Below, one piece after another: positions 1 to 8,540 of a stretch of 64,000 bases of DNA. The stretch comes from JAGXFP01 sp039714535 (lineage in GTDB: Bacteria > Desulfobacterota > Desulfobulbia > Desulfobulbales > JAGXFP01). The notes under the pieces are model-generated. The model saw only the letters and a list, made by a program, of their open reading frames with translations. It was not told where the DNA came from and did no database searches. Each line of letters opens with the position of its first letter. Within the stretch, counting starts at the first letter, position 1. Location: the NCBI GenBank assembly GCA_039714535.1, contig JBDLJC010000002.1:66347-130346 (forward strand), read 5' to 3'. The position numbers were made by a program, and so were the translations under genes.

Positions 1-1
1 G

Positions 2-286
2 CTGCCGATGCTGCAACGCGGCCTGATGTGGGGTCTTGGCCGCCTGGCTGGCGCCCGGCCCGCGTTAATGAAAAAGAAGAATACTGCAAAGTACCTGGGC
101 CAGTATCTTGATTCTGACGACCCGGAAGTTAGAGGTCGGGCCATCTGGGCCATGGACCAACTCGGAGACCTAAAACCGGCGGGGCTGACACCGTTGCTCC
201 ATGATAATGCTTTGGTGACTATCTATCAGGATCAGCAGATAAAGTCCTATACCGTTGGCGAGTTGGCGAAAACGGTATTGAGGTGA
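2..286 (+). CDS. HEAT-repeat protein, C-terminal part (DVU0298-like), truncated by the window edge
   Basis: The reading frame is open from the first bases of the window, so only the last ~95 residues are seen. They form short alpha-helical pairs typical of HEAT/PBS-lyase repeats, for example the DDPEVRGRAIWAMDQLG segment. The closing region (LLHDNALVTIYQ, then YTVGELAKTVL) resembles the C-terminus of proteins annotated as the DVU0298 family in sulfate reducers; that match is from memory. Such HEAT proteins are usually scaffolds, sometimes fused or adjacent to iron-sulfur enzymes. No catalytic residue can be judged here and the true start lies upstream. Confidence 0.7.
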   Translation: MPMLQRGLMWGLGRLAGARPALMKKKNTAKYLGQYLDSDDPEVRGRAIWAMDQLGDLKPAGLTPLLHDNALVTIYQDQQIKSYTVGELAKTVLR

Positions 287-734
287 AAAAGATTAGCACT
301 CACAATAAATATTCAGATCCTCAAAAATCGACTGTCCGTGCTTAGCGAAGAGGCAAGTTTGTTGTCCCTTTGGCATGAAACTAAAGGCCACAAACGTGGC
401 CGAATTAACGCTTCTGGTAAGCGAAGACCAAATGGAAGATTTTCAGAAACACAAATTGGGACAGACTTATAAAAAAGGTTGCCTTTAAATTCCATTTTCT
501 ATATAAGATTAAAAGTGTCCTATTTAAACCATGCTGTTTTTCGGGCCCCATTGCTTTCTGTTGTAACAGGCTCTGCGGCCGACAAGGGATTTCTACTTAA
601 TAATAATCCCCAAACATGAGGGCTTCTAACATGGTCAGATTCTCTCAAAATCCTTTTAAAATTAAGTACGGCAAACAAATCGAGTGGTCTTGGCCTGGCG
701 CCGCTGCTCATGGCAGATATGTGGAGGTTGTCTG
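287..734. other. Intergenic region, no convincing gene
   Basis: About 450 bases between the HEAT gene and the Rrf2-type regulator. Two short minus-strand ORFs here have no recognisable domain or ribosome binding site. A perfect 6-bp hairpin (GGCCAC, loop AAAC, GTGGCC) lies at 386-401 but has no T tract, so it is not a clear terminator. The stretch from about 500 is AT-rich and should hold the promoter of the regulator gene. Confidence 0.4.
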
Positions 735-1196
735 ATGAAACTTACCCGGGCAGGAGAATATGCGGTTCGCTGTGTCTTATATCTTGCCAGTCAGGGCCAG
801 GGAGCCTTGGTAAGTAGGCGCTTGATTGCCGATTATTTTGATATCCCGGCCAGCTTTCTGGCCAAGATTGCCCAGCAGCTGGCCAAGGTCGGTTTGATTG
901 ACATCAGGCAGGGGGCCAAAGGCGGCTACGTTCTTCTCAAAAATCCGGCGGACATAACCATGCTGGAGGTGGTAGAGGCTATAATAGGTGAAATAGCCCT
1001 TAACGATTGTGTGACCAGCTCCGACACCTGCCGAAATAGCAATAACTGCGCCGTAAACCGGGTCTGGACCAAGGCCCGCAACCAGTTACGGGCGACTTTG
1101 GCCGAAGTAACTTTTATCGATCTCTTGCATGAAAAATCCTGTTTTATTTTTCCGCAGCCACAACAGATTGACATTTCCAAGGCAGGTAATAGATAA
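735..1196 (+). CDS. Rrf2-family transcriptional regulator (IscR/NsrR-like)
   Basis: The 153-residue protein has the Rrf2 winged-helix start (MKLTRAGEYAVRCVLYLA), the DNA-recognition region around residues 26-60 and a beta wing (RQGAKGGYVL). Three cysteines (C92, C99, C105) match the cluster-ligand region of IscR/NsrR-type members, so it probably carries a [2Fe-2S] or [4Fe-4S] cluster and senses redox state, NO or Fe-S status. The ATG at 735 was chosen over an upstream in-frame codon because a GGAGG-like site (723-727) precedes it and the family begins at this motif. It ends 8 bases before the AAA+ gene and lies upstream of the cbb3 locus, so it may control one or both (inference). Confidence 0.88.
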   Translation: MKLTRAGEYAVRCVLYLASQGQGALVSRRLIADYFDIPASFLAKIAQQLAKVGLIDIRQGAKGGYVLLKNPADITMLEVVEAIIGEIALNDCVTSSDTCRNSNNCAVNRVWTKARNQLRATLAEVTFIDLLHEKSCFIFPQPQQIDISKAGNR

Positions 1197-1204
1197 TTAA
1201 CCAC

Positions 1205-3454
1205 ATGTCTACTGACCCCCAAAAAATACTCCTGCTTGGCTCAAATGTCCTGATCAACAGCCTGCCGATCAAAGAAGTTAGTCTCCTGCACGAAGGCAGT
1301 CTGCCCGCCTACGGCTACAATCCCGGTGACTCACTGGAGTTGCTGGCCGGAAAAGTCTCAGTTGAAGAGGGCCGTCAGGAGCAATGCCTGACTTGGCTTA
1401 ACTCCCTTAAGGACCAGTACAGCCCCGAAGTGGAAATCAGGAGCAGGACTTACGGCGACCAGAAAGAGGTTTATCAGTTCTTCAAGAGACGTAAATCTGC
1501 CGACCAAGATCCCTCCCAAGGCTGGTTCATGTTCCACCAGATTCTGCCGCCGGAAGGCCGCAGTGAAAAAGAACCGCGCCTAAATCTAGAACGGGGGAGT
1601 GAGGATATCTTCACGGGTAATAACGGGATCATGGTTATTGATGATGGAGGCAAGCCGCCGACCGCAGCAGCACAGTTAAAAAAACAGAACCCCGGAGCCT
1701 GGGTAATCGGTATGGGCATCAGTGTTGCCCACTGGCATGAATGGGCAGATCACTTCGGCAAAGACTTCTGCCTGTTCTGCCGTCTGTCCGATCTTGAAAC
1801 CACCAGGATGGAGATGGACAGTGGTCTCATCTGGGAAACCCTCACCGCCATGACCATGCGAGCCCTGCAATCTGCGGAAGTAGGCCTATGGAACCCGGAC
1901 ACCAGAAAATTCCGTTGTCATATAATCATCGAAATGTTCCCCCATGGCATCCTTTATCTGGGTCCGGAAGGAGTATTGCTCAGGCACCGCAAGGCCAGTC
2001 AGCCGGAAAAAAGCTCGCCCCGACACCGGGGATCAGTGCCCTGCTATGACACTCTGGTCACTTCGATGCTGGCCCAGGACTGTATCAGGACCGGTCGTCT
2101 GATGGCCTGCCAGAATTACTTCTACAGTTTTTCGGAGATGGTCCTGAAGAACTGGCAGTTCCTCTATGACCACGGCTATTCGTTTGACGACCAGTTGCGC
2201 TTGCCAAAGCTTGATTTTCCACCAACCTGCGGAATCGCTCAGGACTGTGCGAAAGCAGAATCCCCCGCCGATCCTTTCCTGATCGAACTTAGGGCCGCCG
2301 ATCCTGGCTTTGATCAGGCACTGGAGCTTGTTTCACGGCAAAGCTGGACCAGCGAAAAAAAGGAGGCGATCCGCAGATTTTTCCCTTTCCAGACCGCTTT
2401 GACGTTCGCCGCCGGCAAAAAAGACGGTCTGCCGGATAACTATCTGGGCATTATCACGGAGGTCCTCCATTACCTGAAAGACGAAGTCTGCTGGGACAAT
2501 GGTTTCGACAACCTGCGCCTGTTCCATGTCGGCAACCTTCGGACTACCGATCCGGTAGAGGTAGACGGCGTGACAACTCTCCAGAACGTTATGGACAGTT
2601 ACGTCAGCCGCGATCATTTCCTGCGGCCTTTGAACATTGGCGTCTTCGGACCACCAGGTTCCGGCAAGTCCTTTGCGATCAAGGAGATCGCCCGGGTGAT
2701 CTCCCATAAGTTCGACCATAATCCTTTCGAATTTTTTGAATTCAACCTGACCCAGTTCGACGGACCAGACGAGATCAACTCGGCGATCGAACCGGTCCGT
2801 GCTTCAGTGGCCAAGGGCATGGTACCCATCGTTTTCTGGGACGAGTTCGACTGCCGCTACGACGGCCACGAGTTCGGTTATCTTCGCTACTTCCTGCCAT
2901 CCATGCAGGATGGCGTCACTTATGTGCATGGCATACCCTACAATATCGGTCGCGCCATCTTCGTTTTTGCCGGCGGCGTCAAGCATAGCTGGGAAAATAT
3001 GGAGCAACTCCTCCACAGTGAAAACAATGAGATGGTAAAGACCCTGAAAATCCCGGATTTCCTTAGCCGTCTGCGGGTGGTCCTCGATATCGACGGCATC
3101 GACCTGCCTGAGCAATATCTGGTCAACTCCGCTAGCCCCGAGCACTTATCAGACCTGCGCCGCATTCTGCTGAAACGGGCTTTTATTATCGCCCACCAGA
3201 TGGATACCCACTGGAAAAAAGCGGCCCGCAAAACCTCCGGTCTCCTGCTGCGACTGTTGTTGGCTGATTATAAATTTGGCGCCCGTTCCATCGAGGCGGT
3301 AATCGAATCAAGTGGCGCCGCCGACCGGTTGGTCTACGGGTTGCCGGAGCTGATTGCTCCGTCCGCGGCCAGAATCCACGCCGACTGGCGAATAGACCTG
3401 GAAAGACGGGTCGATCAGCTCCGCAAGAACGAAGGGTTACGCGGTGTTTGGTGA
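1205..3454 (+). CDS. AAA+ ATPase with an uncharacterised N-terminal domain
   Basis: In this 749-residue protein, residues ~470-700 form an AAA+ module: Walker A GPPGSGKS at 482-489, Walker B with D546-E547 (VFWDEFD), a FVFAGG sensor-1-like strand and a C-terminal lid. The N-terminal ~400 residues match no domain I can name; they contain a glycine-rich stretch (NNGIMVIDDGG, ~143-153) and several cysteines. There is no signal peptide or membrane segment. It starts 8 bases after the regulator gene, so the two are probably co-transcribed. The substrate is unknown. A stress-related remodelling ATPase is plausible but unproven. Confidence 0.75.
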   Translation: MSTDPQKILLLGSNVLINSLPIKEVSLLHEGSLPAYGYNPGDSLELLAGKVSVEEGRQEQCLTWLNSLKDQYSPEVEIRSRTYGDQKEVYQFFKRRKSADQDPSQGWFMFHQILPPEGRSEKEPRLNLERGSEDIFTGNNGIMVIDDGGKPPTAAAQLKKQNPGAWVIGMGISVAHWHEWADHFGKDFCLFCRLSDLETTRMEMDSGLIWETLTAMTMRALQSAEVGLWNPDTRKFRCHIIIEMFPHGILYLGPEGVLLRHRKASQPEKSSPRHRGSVPCYDTLVTSMLAQDCIRTGRLMACQNYFYSFSEMVLKNWQFLYDHGYSFDDQLRLPKLDFPPTCGIAQDCAKAESPADPFLIELRAADPGFDQALELVSRQSWTSEKKEAIRRFFPFQTALTFAAGKKDGLPDNYLGIITEVLHYLKDEVCWDNGFDNLRLFHVGNLRTTDPVEVDGVTTLQNVMDSYVSRDHFLRPLNIGVFGPPGSGKSFAIKEIARVISHKFDHNPFEFFEFNLTQFDGPDEINSAIEPVRASVAKGMVPIVFWDEFDCRYDGHEFGYLRYFLPSMQDGVTYVHGIPYNIGRAIFVFAGGVKHSWENMEQLLHSENNEMVKTLKIPDFLSRLRVVLDIDGIDLPEQYLVNSASPEHLSDLRRILLKRAFIIAHQMDTHWKKAARKTSGLLLRLLLADYKFGARSIEAVIESSGAADRLVYGLPELIAPSAARIHADWRIDLERRVDQLRKNEGLRGVW

Positions 3455-3537
3455 TTAAACAGCTGTTTTACGGACAACGTACTGATATTATTAACTAAGT
3501 AACAAAGGGAGTAGTTAATCAAAATGGGGAGGCACAT

Positions 3538-4953
3538 GTGAAAGCAACGGCATACAACTACGACATCGTGAGAAGTTATATCAACTGGAGCATTCTCTGG
3601 GGGCTGGTCGCCGTCCTGGTCGGGGTGATCGTCTCCCTGCAGATGGTCGAGCCCGGGCTTAATTTCCCGCCCTACCTGACCTTCGGCCGCTTGCGGCCGA
3701 TCCACACCAACGCGGGCATCTATGGCTGGGGGGTTGGCGTTATCTTTGCCACTTTCCTCTACATCGTTCAGCGGCTCTGCAAGACTCCGCTCTGGAGTCC
3801 CGGGCTGGCCAGATTCCAGCTCTGGTTCTTTAATTCCACCATCATTGCCTCGGCCGTGACCCTGCTGCTCGGCTACACCACCAGCAAGGAATACCATGAG
3901 ATGGAGTGGCCGATCGATGTGATGGTAGTCATCCTCTGGGTGGCCTTTGGCATCAACGTCATCATGACCATCGTCAAGCGCAGAGAGGAACACATGTACA
4001 TCTCCCTCTGGTACATGATGGCGGCGATCGTTGGTATCGCGATCCTCTACCTGGTCAATGCCGCGGCGGTGCCGGTGTCGCTGTTCAAGTCGTATTCGGC
4101 CTACGCCGGCACCAACGATGCCAACGTTCACTGGTGGTTCGGCCATAACGCCGTGGCGATGGCGCTGACCGCACCTCCTCTGGCGATGTTCTACTACTTC
4201 CTGCCGAAGTCGACCGGCGTGCCGATCTACAGCCACCGGTTGTCGATCATCGCCTTCTGGAGCTTGATATTCATGTACCTCTGGACCGGCGCCCACCACC
4301 TGCTCTGGACCCCGGTGCCGGACTGGATCCAGACCCTGGCCATGGCCTTCTCGGTCATGCTGATTGCCCCATCATGGGGGTCGGTCTTTAACGGCTACCT
4401 GTCCATGAACGGCCAGTGGCACCAGATGCGCGAAAATTACCTGGTCAAATTTCTGATCATCGGCATTACCTTTTACGGCCTGCAGACCCTGCAGGGGCCG
4501 ATGCAGGCGATTCGGACTTTTTCAGCCTTCATCCATTATACCGACTGGATTCCAGCCCATATCCACATGGGCACCATGGGCTGGGTGTCGATGATCAGCT
4601 TTGCCAGTATCTACTATCTGATTCCGCGGGTCTACGGCAAAAAGCTCTTCTCCGTTCCACTGGCCAATCTGCAATTCTGGCTGATCCTGACCGGCCAGCT
4701 CCTGTGGTCGATTTCGCTCTGGGTTGCCGGGGTGCTGCAGGCCGGGATGTGGACTGCGATGAACCCGGATGGCAGTCTGACTTATACGTTCATGGAGACC
4801 ATGGTTGAGATGTACCCCTACTGGTGGATCCGGGCCATTGGTGGTCTGATCTACCTAGCCGGCATCATCGTCTTCATCTATAACCTGGTCATGACGGTGC
4901 GCAATGGAGAATCTGCTGCCACCAATGTCGCAACTGCTGAAGGGAGGGCCTGA
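3538..4953 (+). CDS. ccoN: cbb3-type cytochrome c oxidase catalytic subunit I
   Basis: A 471-residue membrane protein with about 12 hydrophobic helices. It carries the His ligands of the heme-copper family: IHTNAG near residue 56 (low-spin heme), WWFGHNAV, the GAHHLL pair for CuB, and HIHMGTMGW near 340 for both hemes. It reduces O2 to water with high affinity in the inner membrane. Translation probably starts at the GTG at 3538, because GGGGAGG lies at 3526-3532; the ATG two bases upstream is followed at once by a stop. Length and motifs are normal for CcoN. It is followed after 2 bases by the CcoO gene, so they form an operon. Confidence 0.96.
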   Translation: MKATAYNYDIVRSYINWSILWGLVAVLVGVIVSLQMVEPGLNFPPYLTFGRLRPIHTNAGIYGWGVGVIFATFLYIVQRLCKTPLWSPGLARFQLWFFNSTIIASAVTLLLGYTTSKEYHEMEWPIDVMVVILWVAFGINVIMTIVKRREEHMYISLWYMMAAIVGIAILYLVNAAAVPVSLFKSYSAYAGTNDANVHWWFGHNAVAMALTAPPLAMFYYFLPKSTGVPIYSHRLSIIAFWSLIFMYLWTGAHHLLWTPVPDWIQTLAMAFSVMLIAPSWGSVFNGYLSMNGQWHQMRENYLVKFLIIGITFYGLQTLQGPMQAIRTFSAFIHYTDWIPAHIHMGTMGWVSMISFASIYYLIPRVYGKKLFSVPLANLQFWLILTGQLLWSISLWVAGVLQAGMWTAMNPDGSLTYTFMETMVEMYPYWWIRAIGGLIYLAGIIVFIYNLVMTVRNGESAATNVATAEGRA

Positions 4954-4955
4954 TC

Positions 4956-5834
4956 ATGTGGGAAAAGAATCCGATTCTGCTTCTGATTTTGGCCACCGTC
5001 GCCATTCTTGTTGGGACAATAATAACCATGGTCCTGCCGTTTGCCTGGGTCAACACCGAGGGTGACCGGATTGAATCGGTCACCCCGTACACGGCCTTGC
5101 AGCAGGAAGGGCGTGATGTCTACATCCGGGAGGGGTGCAACAATTGCCATACCCAGACAGTGCGACCGTTGGTGGCCGAGGTCTTGCGCTACGGCGATTA
5201 CTCGAAGAGCGGGGAGTTTGTCTACGACCGGCCATTCCTCTGGGGTTCGAAGCGGACCGGTCCCGACCTGGCACGGCTCGGCGGCAAATATCCCGACGCG
5301 TGGCACTATAAGCACATGGAATCACCGCGGACGATGGTTCCGAAAACCAATATGCCCGCCTACGGCTGGCTGGCGAGTAACGAGCTCGACCCGCAGATGA
5401 TCAAACGCAAGATGGAGGTGCTTGGTTTTCCTTACAGCAATGCCGAGATCAAGGGGCTGGCCGGCAAGAATGAGATGGATGCCATCGTCGCCTACCTGCA
5501 GAAACTCGGCAGCGACATCCCCTGGCGCGAAGCGACAGCGACCACCATCGTCGGCGAACTGAAGAACCCGTATTCTGGTGTTTCCCATGCCGAGATGGAA
5601 CCGTGGGAAGATTTGTACGAGAAGAACTGCGCCGCCTGTCACGGTGAGCACATGGAGGGCATAATCGGTCCAGAGCTGGTTGGGGAGGGTTTCGAAGAGG
5701 GTGAACTGTTCGAGATAATTTTTAACGGGATTCCCGATGGCGGCATGCCTTCCTTCTCCAGCCTCGGTGCAGACAAGGTCTGGAAATTGGTCAACTTTCT
5801 CAAGTATTACAACAAAGGGGAGGACCATCAGTAA
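4956..5834 (+). CDS. ccoO: cbb3 oxidase subunit II (CcoO) with an additional C-terminal cytochrome c domain
   Basis: The 292-residue protein has one N-terminal membrane anchor (residues ~7-29) and a CcoO cytochrome c domain with CNNCH at 61-65 and axial Met in the NMPAY motif (~133). An extra ~90-residue C-terminal domain carries a second heme site (CAACH, 225-229) and a GGMPSF Met ligand (~264). Canonical CcoO ends after the first domain (about 200-240 residues) and the second type of domain belongs to the diheme CcoP. Here one polypeptide seems to cover CcoO plus part of CcoP. It passes electrons from periplasmic or membrane cytochromes to CcoN. Confidence 0.93.
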   Translation: MWEKNPILLLILATVAILVGTIITMVLPFAWVNTEGDRIESVTPYTALQQEGRDVYIREGCNNCHTQTVRPLVAEVLRYGDYSKSGEFVYDRPFLWGSKRTGPDLARLGGKYPDAWHYKHMESPRTMVPKTNMPAYGWLASNELDPQMIKRKMEVLGFPYSNAEIKGLAGKNEMDAIVAYLQKLGSDIPWREATATTIVGELKNPYSGVSHAEMEPWEDLYEKNCAACHGEHMEGIIGPELVGEGFEEGELFEIIFNGIPDGGMPSFSSLGADKVWKLVNFLKYYNKGEDHQ

Positions 5835-5975
5835 ATGGACTTGGCATCGATTCTTTACCTTGGCGTCACCTTCGGGTTTTTTGTGATCTTTGTCCTGATC
5901 GTCATTCGTACTTACAGCAAGAAGCGCAAGAAGCAGGGCGAGATTGCCAAGTACCGGATGCTTGATGATGATTAG
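5835..5975 (+). CDS. ccoQ: Small membrane protein, CcoQ/FixQ-like
   Basis: A 46-residue protein whose ATG directly abuts the ccoO stop codon. It has a single membrane helix (residues ~5-25), then a basic stretch (KKRKKQ) and an acidic end (KYRMLDDD). Size, topology and position fit CcoQ, which stabilises the cbb3 complex. The KYRMLDDD ending is oddly close to the CcoS ending encoded at 10993-11169 (KYRMLEDD), so it could be a CcoQ/CcoS hybrid or a diverged copy. Confidence 0.75.
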   Translation: MDLASILYLGVTFGFFVIFVLIVIRTYSKKRKKQGEIAKYRMLDDD

Positions 5976-6057
5976 GGCCGCAGCGTTAAATTGCTGCCAC
6001 AAAAAAAGATAATGTTCATTATATCCGCATCTTACACGCTACTGTTAAGGTGTTTAT

Positions 6058-6071
6058 CCCCGCCGACGGGG
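6058..6071 (+). other. Small hairpin in the leader of the ccoP-like gene
   Basis: CCCCG, loop CCGA, CGGGG forms a 5-bp GC stem 25 bases before the next ATG. No T tract follows, so it is more likely an mRNA-stability or spacing element than a terminator. Confidence 0.3.
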
Positions 6072-6096
6072 GTTAATCCATTTGGAGATTATACAG

Positions 6097-6330
6097 ATGA
6101 TAACTCAAGATAATATTGACAATGGTCAAAACGAACCCTTTGACGGGATCAAGGAAAGTCACAAAAAACCTCCGGCATATTTTAATATCCTCTTCTATGG
6201 CTTGATTTTCTGGGGCATCATCTTCAGCGGCTACTACCTGTTTAGTGGCTGGAGCTCACACGATGAGTTCCAGGAGAAAATGAGCGCCCATCAGGAACAG
6301 GTCTCAGAGGGTAAGCAGAGTGGCAAATAA
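6097..6330 (+). CDS. Heme-less CcoP N-terminal-like membrane protein
   Basis: A 77-residue protein with the FixP/CcoP N-terminal pattern: the FDGIKESHKKPPAYFNILFYG motif region (equivalent to the YDGI-E-NPLP-WW segment of CcoP) and one or two hydrophobic helices (~30-50). It then ends after a charged tail without any CXXCH. Known CcoP proteins continue into two cytochrome c domains. With the extra heme domain on CcoO, the diheme CcoP appears to have been split between two genes. The ATG at 6097 follows a TTGGAG site at 6082-6087; the upstream in-frame TTG overlaps that site and is unlikely to be used. Confidence 0.75.
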   Translation: MITQDNIDNGQNEPFDGIKESHKKPPAYFNILFYGLIFWGIIFSGYYLFSGWSSHDEFQEKMSAHQEQVSEGKQSGK

Positions 6331-6349
6331 TGAGATACGGGGTATCATA

Positions 6350-6480
6350 AGTTAGAAGACAGAATTCAGTAGCCAGAAGAAAATATTATGTAAATCTTCA
6401 GGCGGTTGATTGCCATTCTGAATTCCGGAGTCTCGCTTGCTCGCTTACCTGGATCCTTACTCCTGAATACATAAAAGATG
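6350..6480. repeat. Possible dispersed intergenic repeat
   Basis: This non-coding stretch contains imperfect mirrored segments built from CAGAATTCAG, CTGAATTC and ACTCCTGAATA words, in the style of short palindromic intergenic repeats found in many copies in related genomes. Only one copy is in the window, so the repeat status is a guess. Confidence 0.25.
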
Positions 6481-6482
6481 GT

Positions 6483-6513
6483 ACCGGGCGGGATCATTCT
6501 CGCCCGGTTTTTT
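6483..6513 (+). terminator. Rho-independent terminator
   Basis: A perfect 8-bp GC-rich stem (ACCGGGCG and CGCCCGGT) with a 10-base loop is followed by a run of six T. It lies downstream of the oxidase structural genes and before ccoG, so it probably separates the structural and assembly transcripts. Confidence 0.8.
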
Positions 6514-6586
6514 GCAGCCCCTCGCGGCAGATACGCAAACGAAGTGCGACTTCGAGCCGCGATGTATGCGCTCGCTGTATATTTTC

Positions 6587-7822
6587 ATGAAAAACAAAAC
6601 ACCTTTCATAGGTCCGCGGCGGCGTCTCTTTCAATGGGCTTGCACCCTCCTGCTCCTGCTCCTTCCTTGGCTGGAGGTTGACGGCAAAAGTCTGTTGCGC
6701 ATTGATATCCCCGGGCTCAACCTCTATCTGTTCGGCCAGGTCCTGCGGATCCAGGAACTTTACCTGGTGCTGCTGGCCAGCCTGATTTTCGTTCTCGGCT
6801 TCCTTCTTGTCACGGTTGTCTTGGGCCGGATCTGGTGCGGCTGGCTCTGCCCCCAGACGACCCTGGCGGATGTGGCCGAATGGGCGGCCCGGAGCCTCGG
6901 TCTCACAGTAAAGCACAACAGTCTGCACGGTCCAACCTGGCGAAAGATTCTGTTGCAGGGGGGCTACCTGTTCCTTGCTTTCCTGGTAGCGGCCAACCTG
7001 CTTTGGTATTTTATCCAGCCCGGTCAATTCTTTGCTCGGCTCGTTACCTTGGATCTGCATAGTGTCGCCTGGATCACCTTCGTGGTGACCGGACTCCTGA
7101 TCTACCTTGACCTGGCCCTGGTGCGGCGCTTGATGTGCCGCGAATTCTGTCCCTACGGACGGGTCCAGACTGCCCTGGTCGATAAGGCAACGCTAAGCCT
7201 GCACCTTCCCGCTACCGAACTGGAGCGCTGTATTGAGTGCAGATCCTGCGTCCGGGCCTGTCCGATGGAGATCGACATCCGGCATGGCTACCAGGTTGAG
7301 TGCATCAACTGCGGGCGCTGCCTCGATGCTTGCCGGAAGATAATGGCCAAGCGCAGCGAGCCGGGACTTATTCGCTACACCTTCGGCCTGCATGGGGAGG
7401 GAGTGAGAGGACTGCTTAATCCGCGGGTGCTGCTGTCTGCCGTAGCGATTATCGCTCTGCTGGTGACACTCGCTGTTGCCCTGCTCGACAGACCGGGCGC
7501 AACCTTAAAGGTTGCCGTCTCGCACACAGCCGCATCACGCCAACTCACCGCCGACCGGATCGGGACCTTTTTCAACGGCTGGGTCAACAATCGCAGCCAG
7601 GAGGCTGCGCTGTATACCCTTTTGGCCCGAAATAAAGAGTCCGGCGTAGCGCTTCCCCTCAAGGGGCAGGTCCGGGCCGAACTGGCAGCCGGGGAGAACC
7701 GGCGTTTCGATTTTGTCCTGGTGACACCGACCGACGAATCGCTCACTGTCGAATTCGTGCTGACCGGCGAAGAAGGCCTGGAATTGGCAAGCGCTGAAGT
7801 ATATATTGGAAAAACTAAATAA
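6587..7822 (+). CDS. ccoG: cbb3 oxidase assembly ferredoxin-like protein CcoG/FixG/RdxA
   Basis: About 411 residues from the ATG at 6587. The protein has five or so membrane helices, a CGWLCPQ motif, a CREFCPYGR motif and two 4Fe-4S ferredoxin clusters (CIECRSCVRACP and CINCGRCLDAC), and ends in an Ig-like periplasmic domain. CcoG is thought to reduce Cu(II) for cbb3 maturation. No strong ribosome binding site is visible for any candidate start; 6587 places the RRRLFQW motif near the N-terminus, as in the family, and the ATG at 6566 is an alternative. FixH follows after 10 bases. Confidence 0.92.
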   Translation: MKNKTPFIGPRRRLFQWACTLLLLLLPWLEVDGKSLLRIDIPGLNLYLFGQVLRIQELYLVLLASLIFVLGFLLVTVVLGRIWCGWLCPQTTLADVAEWAARSLGLTVKHNSLHGPTWRKILLQGGYLFLAFLVAANLLWYFIQPGQFFARLVTLDLHSVAWITFVVTGLLIYLDLALVRRLMCREFCPYGRVQTALVDKATLSLHLPATELERCIECRSCVRACPMEIDIRHGYQVECINCGRCLDACRKIMAKRSEPGLIRYTFGLHGEGVRGLLNPRVLLSAVAIIALLVTLAVALLDRPGATLKVAVSHTAASRQLTADRIGTFFNGWVNNRSQEAALYTLLARNKESGVALPLKGQVRAELAAGENRRFDFVLVTPTDESLTVEFVLTGEEGLELASAEVYIGKTK

Positions 7823-7832
7823 AAGAGAAGCC

Positions 7833-8291
7833 ATGACTGATACCAAGAAAAAGAATATCTATCCCCCCATGATTATGCTGCTGATTGGCAGCTTTCTGGT
7901 CTTTTCATTATGGTCCGCCATGCAGGCCGCCGGGCTGGGCAGCAAGGTTAGCGATGCTGCCTATTACAGCAAAGGCCTGAGATACAATACCACCCAGGTA
8001 GAAAGGCGGGCCGCAGAGGTTCTCGGTTGGCACCTTGAAACCCAGCTTAACGGCCGCGACCTCGAATTCCGTCTCACCGACCGAGAAGGCGGTGCGGTCG
8101 AGCGGTTGGTCGGCACGCTCTACCTGGCAATTCCCGGCCTGGCAGAGAACATCCATCTACCCTTGCAGGAGGTCGCCTCGGGCAATTACCGAGTCAAGCT
8201 TGGTGACAACATCAAGGGCACTATCCAGGCCCGCCTCGAACTGGAGCGGCAAGGCGCCCGGCTCAATCGTCAGCTGTTGCTCAATCTCTGA
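7833..8291 (+). CDS. ccoH: FixH/CcoH family cbb3 assembly protein
   Basis: The 152-residue protein has one N-terminal membrane helix (~12-34) and a periplasmic beta-rich domain, the layout of FixH/CcoH, which helps assemble cbb3 oxidase together with the CcoI copper pump. The ATG at 7833 follows an AAGAGAAG site (7823-7830) just past the ccoG stop; the in-frame ATG at 7806 would overlap ccoG and lacks this site. Its place between ccoG and ccoI matches the usual ccoGHIS order. Sequence similarity in this family is low, so the call relies partly on context. Confidence 0.82.
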   Translation: MTDTKKKNIYPPMIMLLIGSFLVFSLWSAMQAAGLGSKVSDAAYYSKGLRYNTTQVERRAAEVLGWHLETQLNGRDLEFRLTDREGGAVERLVGTLYLAIPGLAENIHLPLQEVASGNYRVKLGDNIKGTIQARLELERQGARLNRQLLLNL

Positions 8292-8309
8292 TGAAGTAAC
8301 AAAAAAGAT

Positions 8310-8422
8310 GAACGCCGAACATCTAACGTCCAACGTTGAACATCGAATTAAGGAGGTCGCCTCACTCCTTCTTGTTGGTAAAGTTATCACATTCAAATTT
8401 CGCTGTTGAATGTTCTAAGTTC
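8310..8422. repeat. Imperfect palindromic intergenic element
   Basis: The left arm around 8310-8350 and the right arm around 8395-8422 are inverted copies: AACGTTGAACATCGAA against the reverse complement AACATTCAACAGCGAA (13 of 16 match). A central hairpin (AAGGAG with CTCCTT, about 8350-8370) sits between them. The arms are built from repeated GAAC/AACGT words, a style seen in high-copy non-coding repeats of several phyla. It separates fixH from ccoI. Confidence 0.5.
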
Positions 8423-8540
8423 ACTTGGTTACACGCCGCAATCTCCCGTTTTCACGGTTTTTTACTGCAAAATGCCATTAACTGTTACTTAGAATATGCA
8501 CGCAATAAACTAACGAAAACCTCGAACGGCACCATAAATT

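Noticed and set aside
3415..4299. Long minus-strand ORF (294 codons) opposite ccoN
   Set aside because: It is antisense to an unmistakable ccoN, His/Asp/Gly-rich in a way typical of shadow frames, and has no ribosome binding site or domain.
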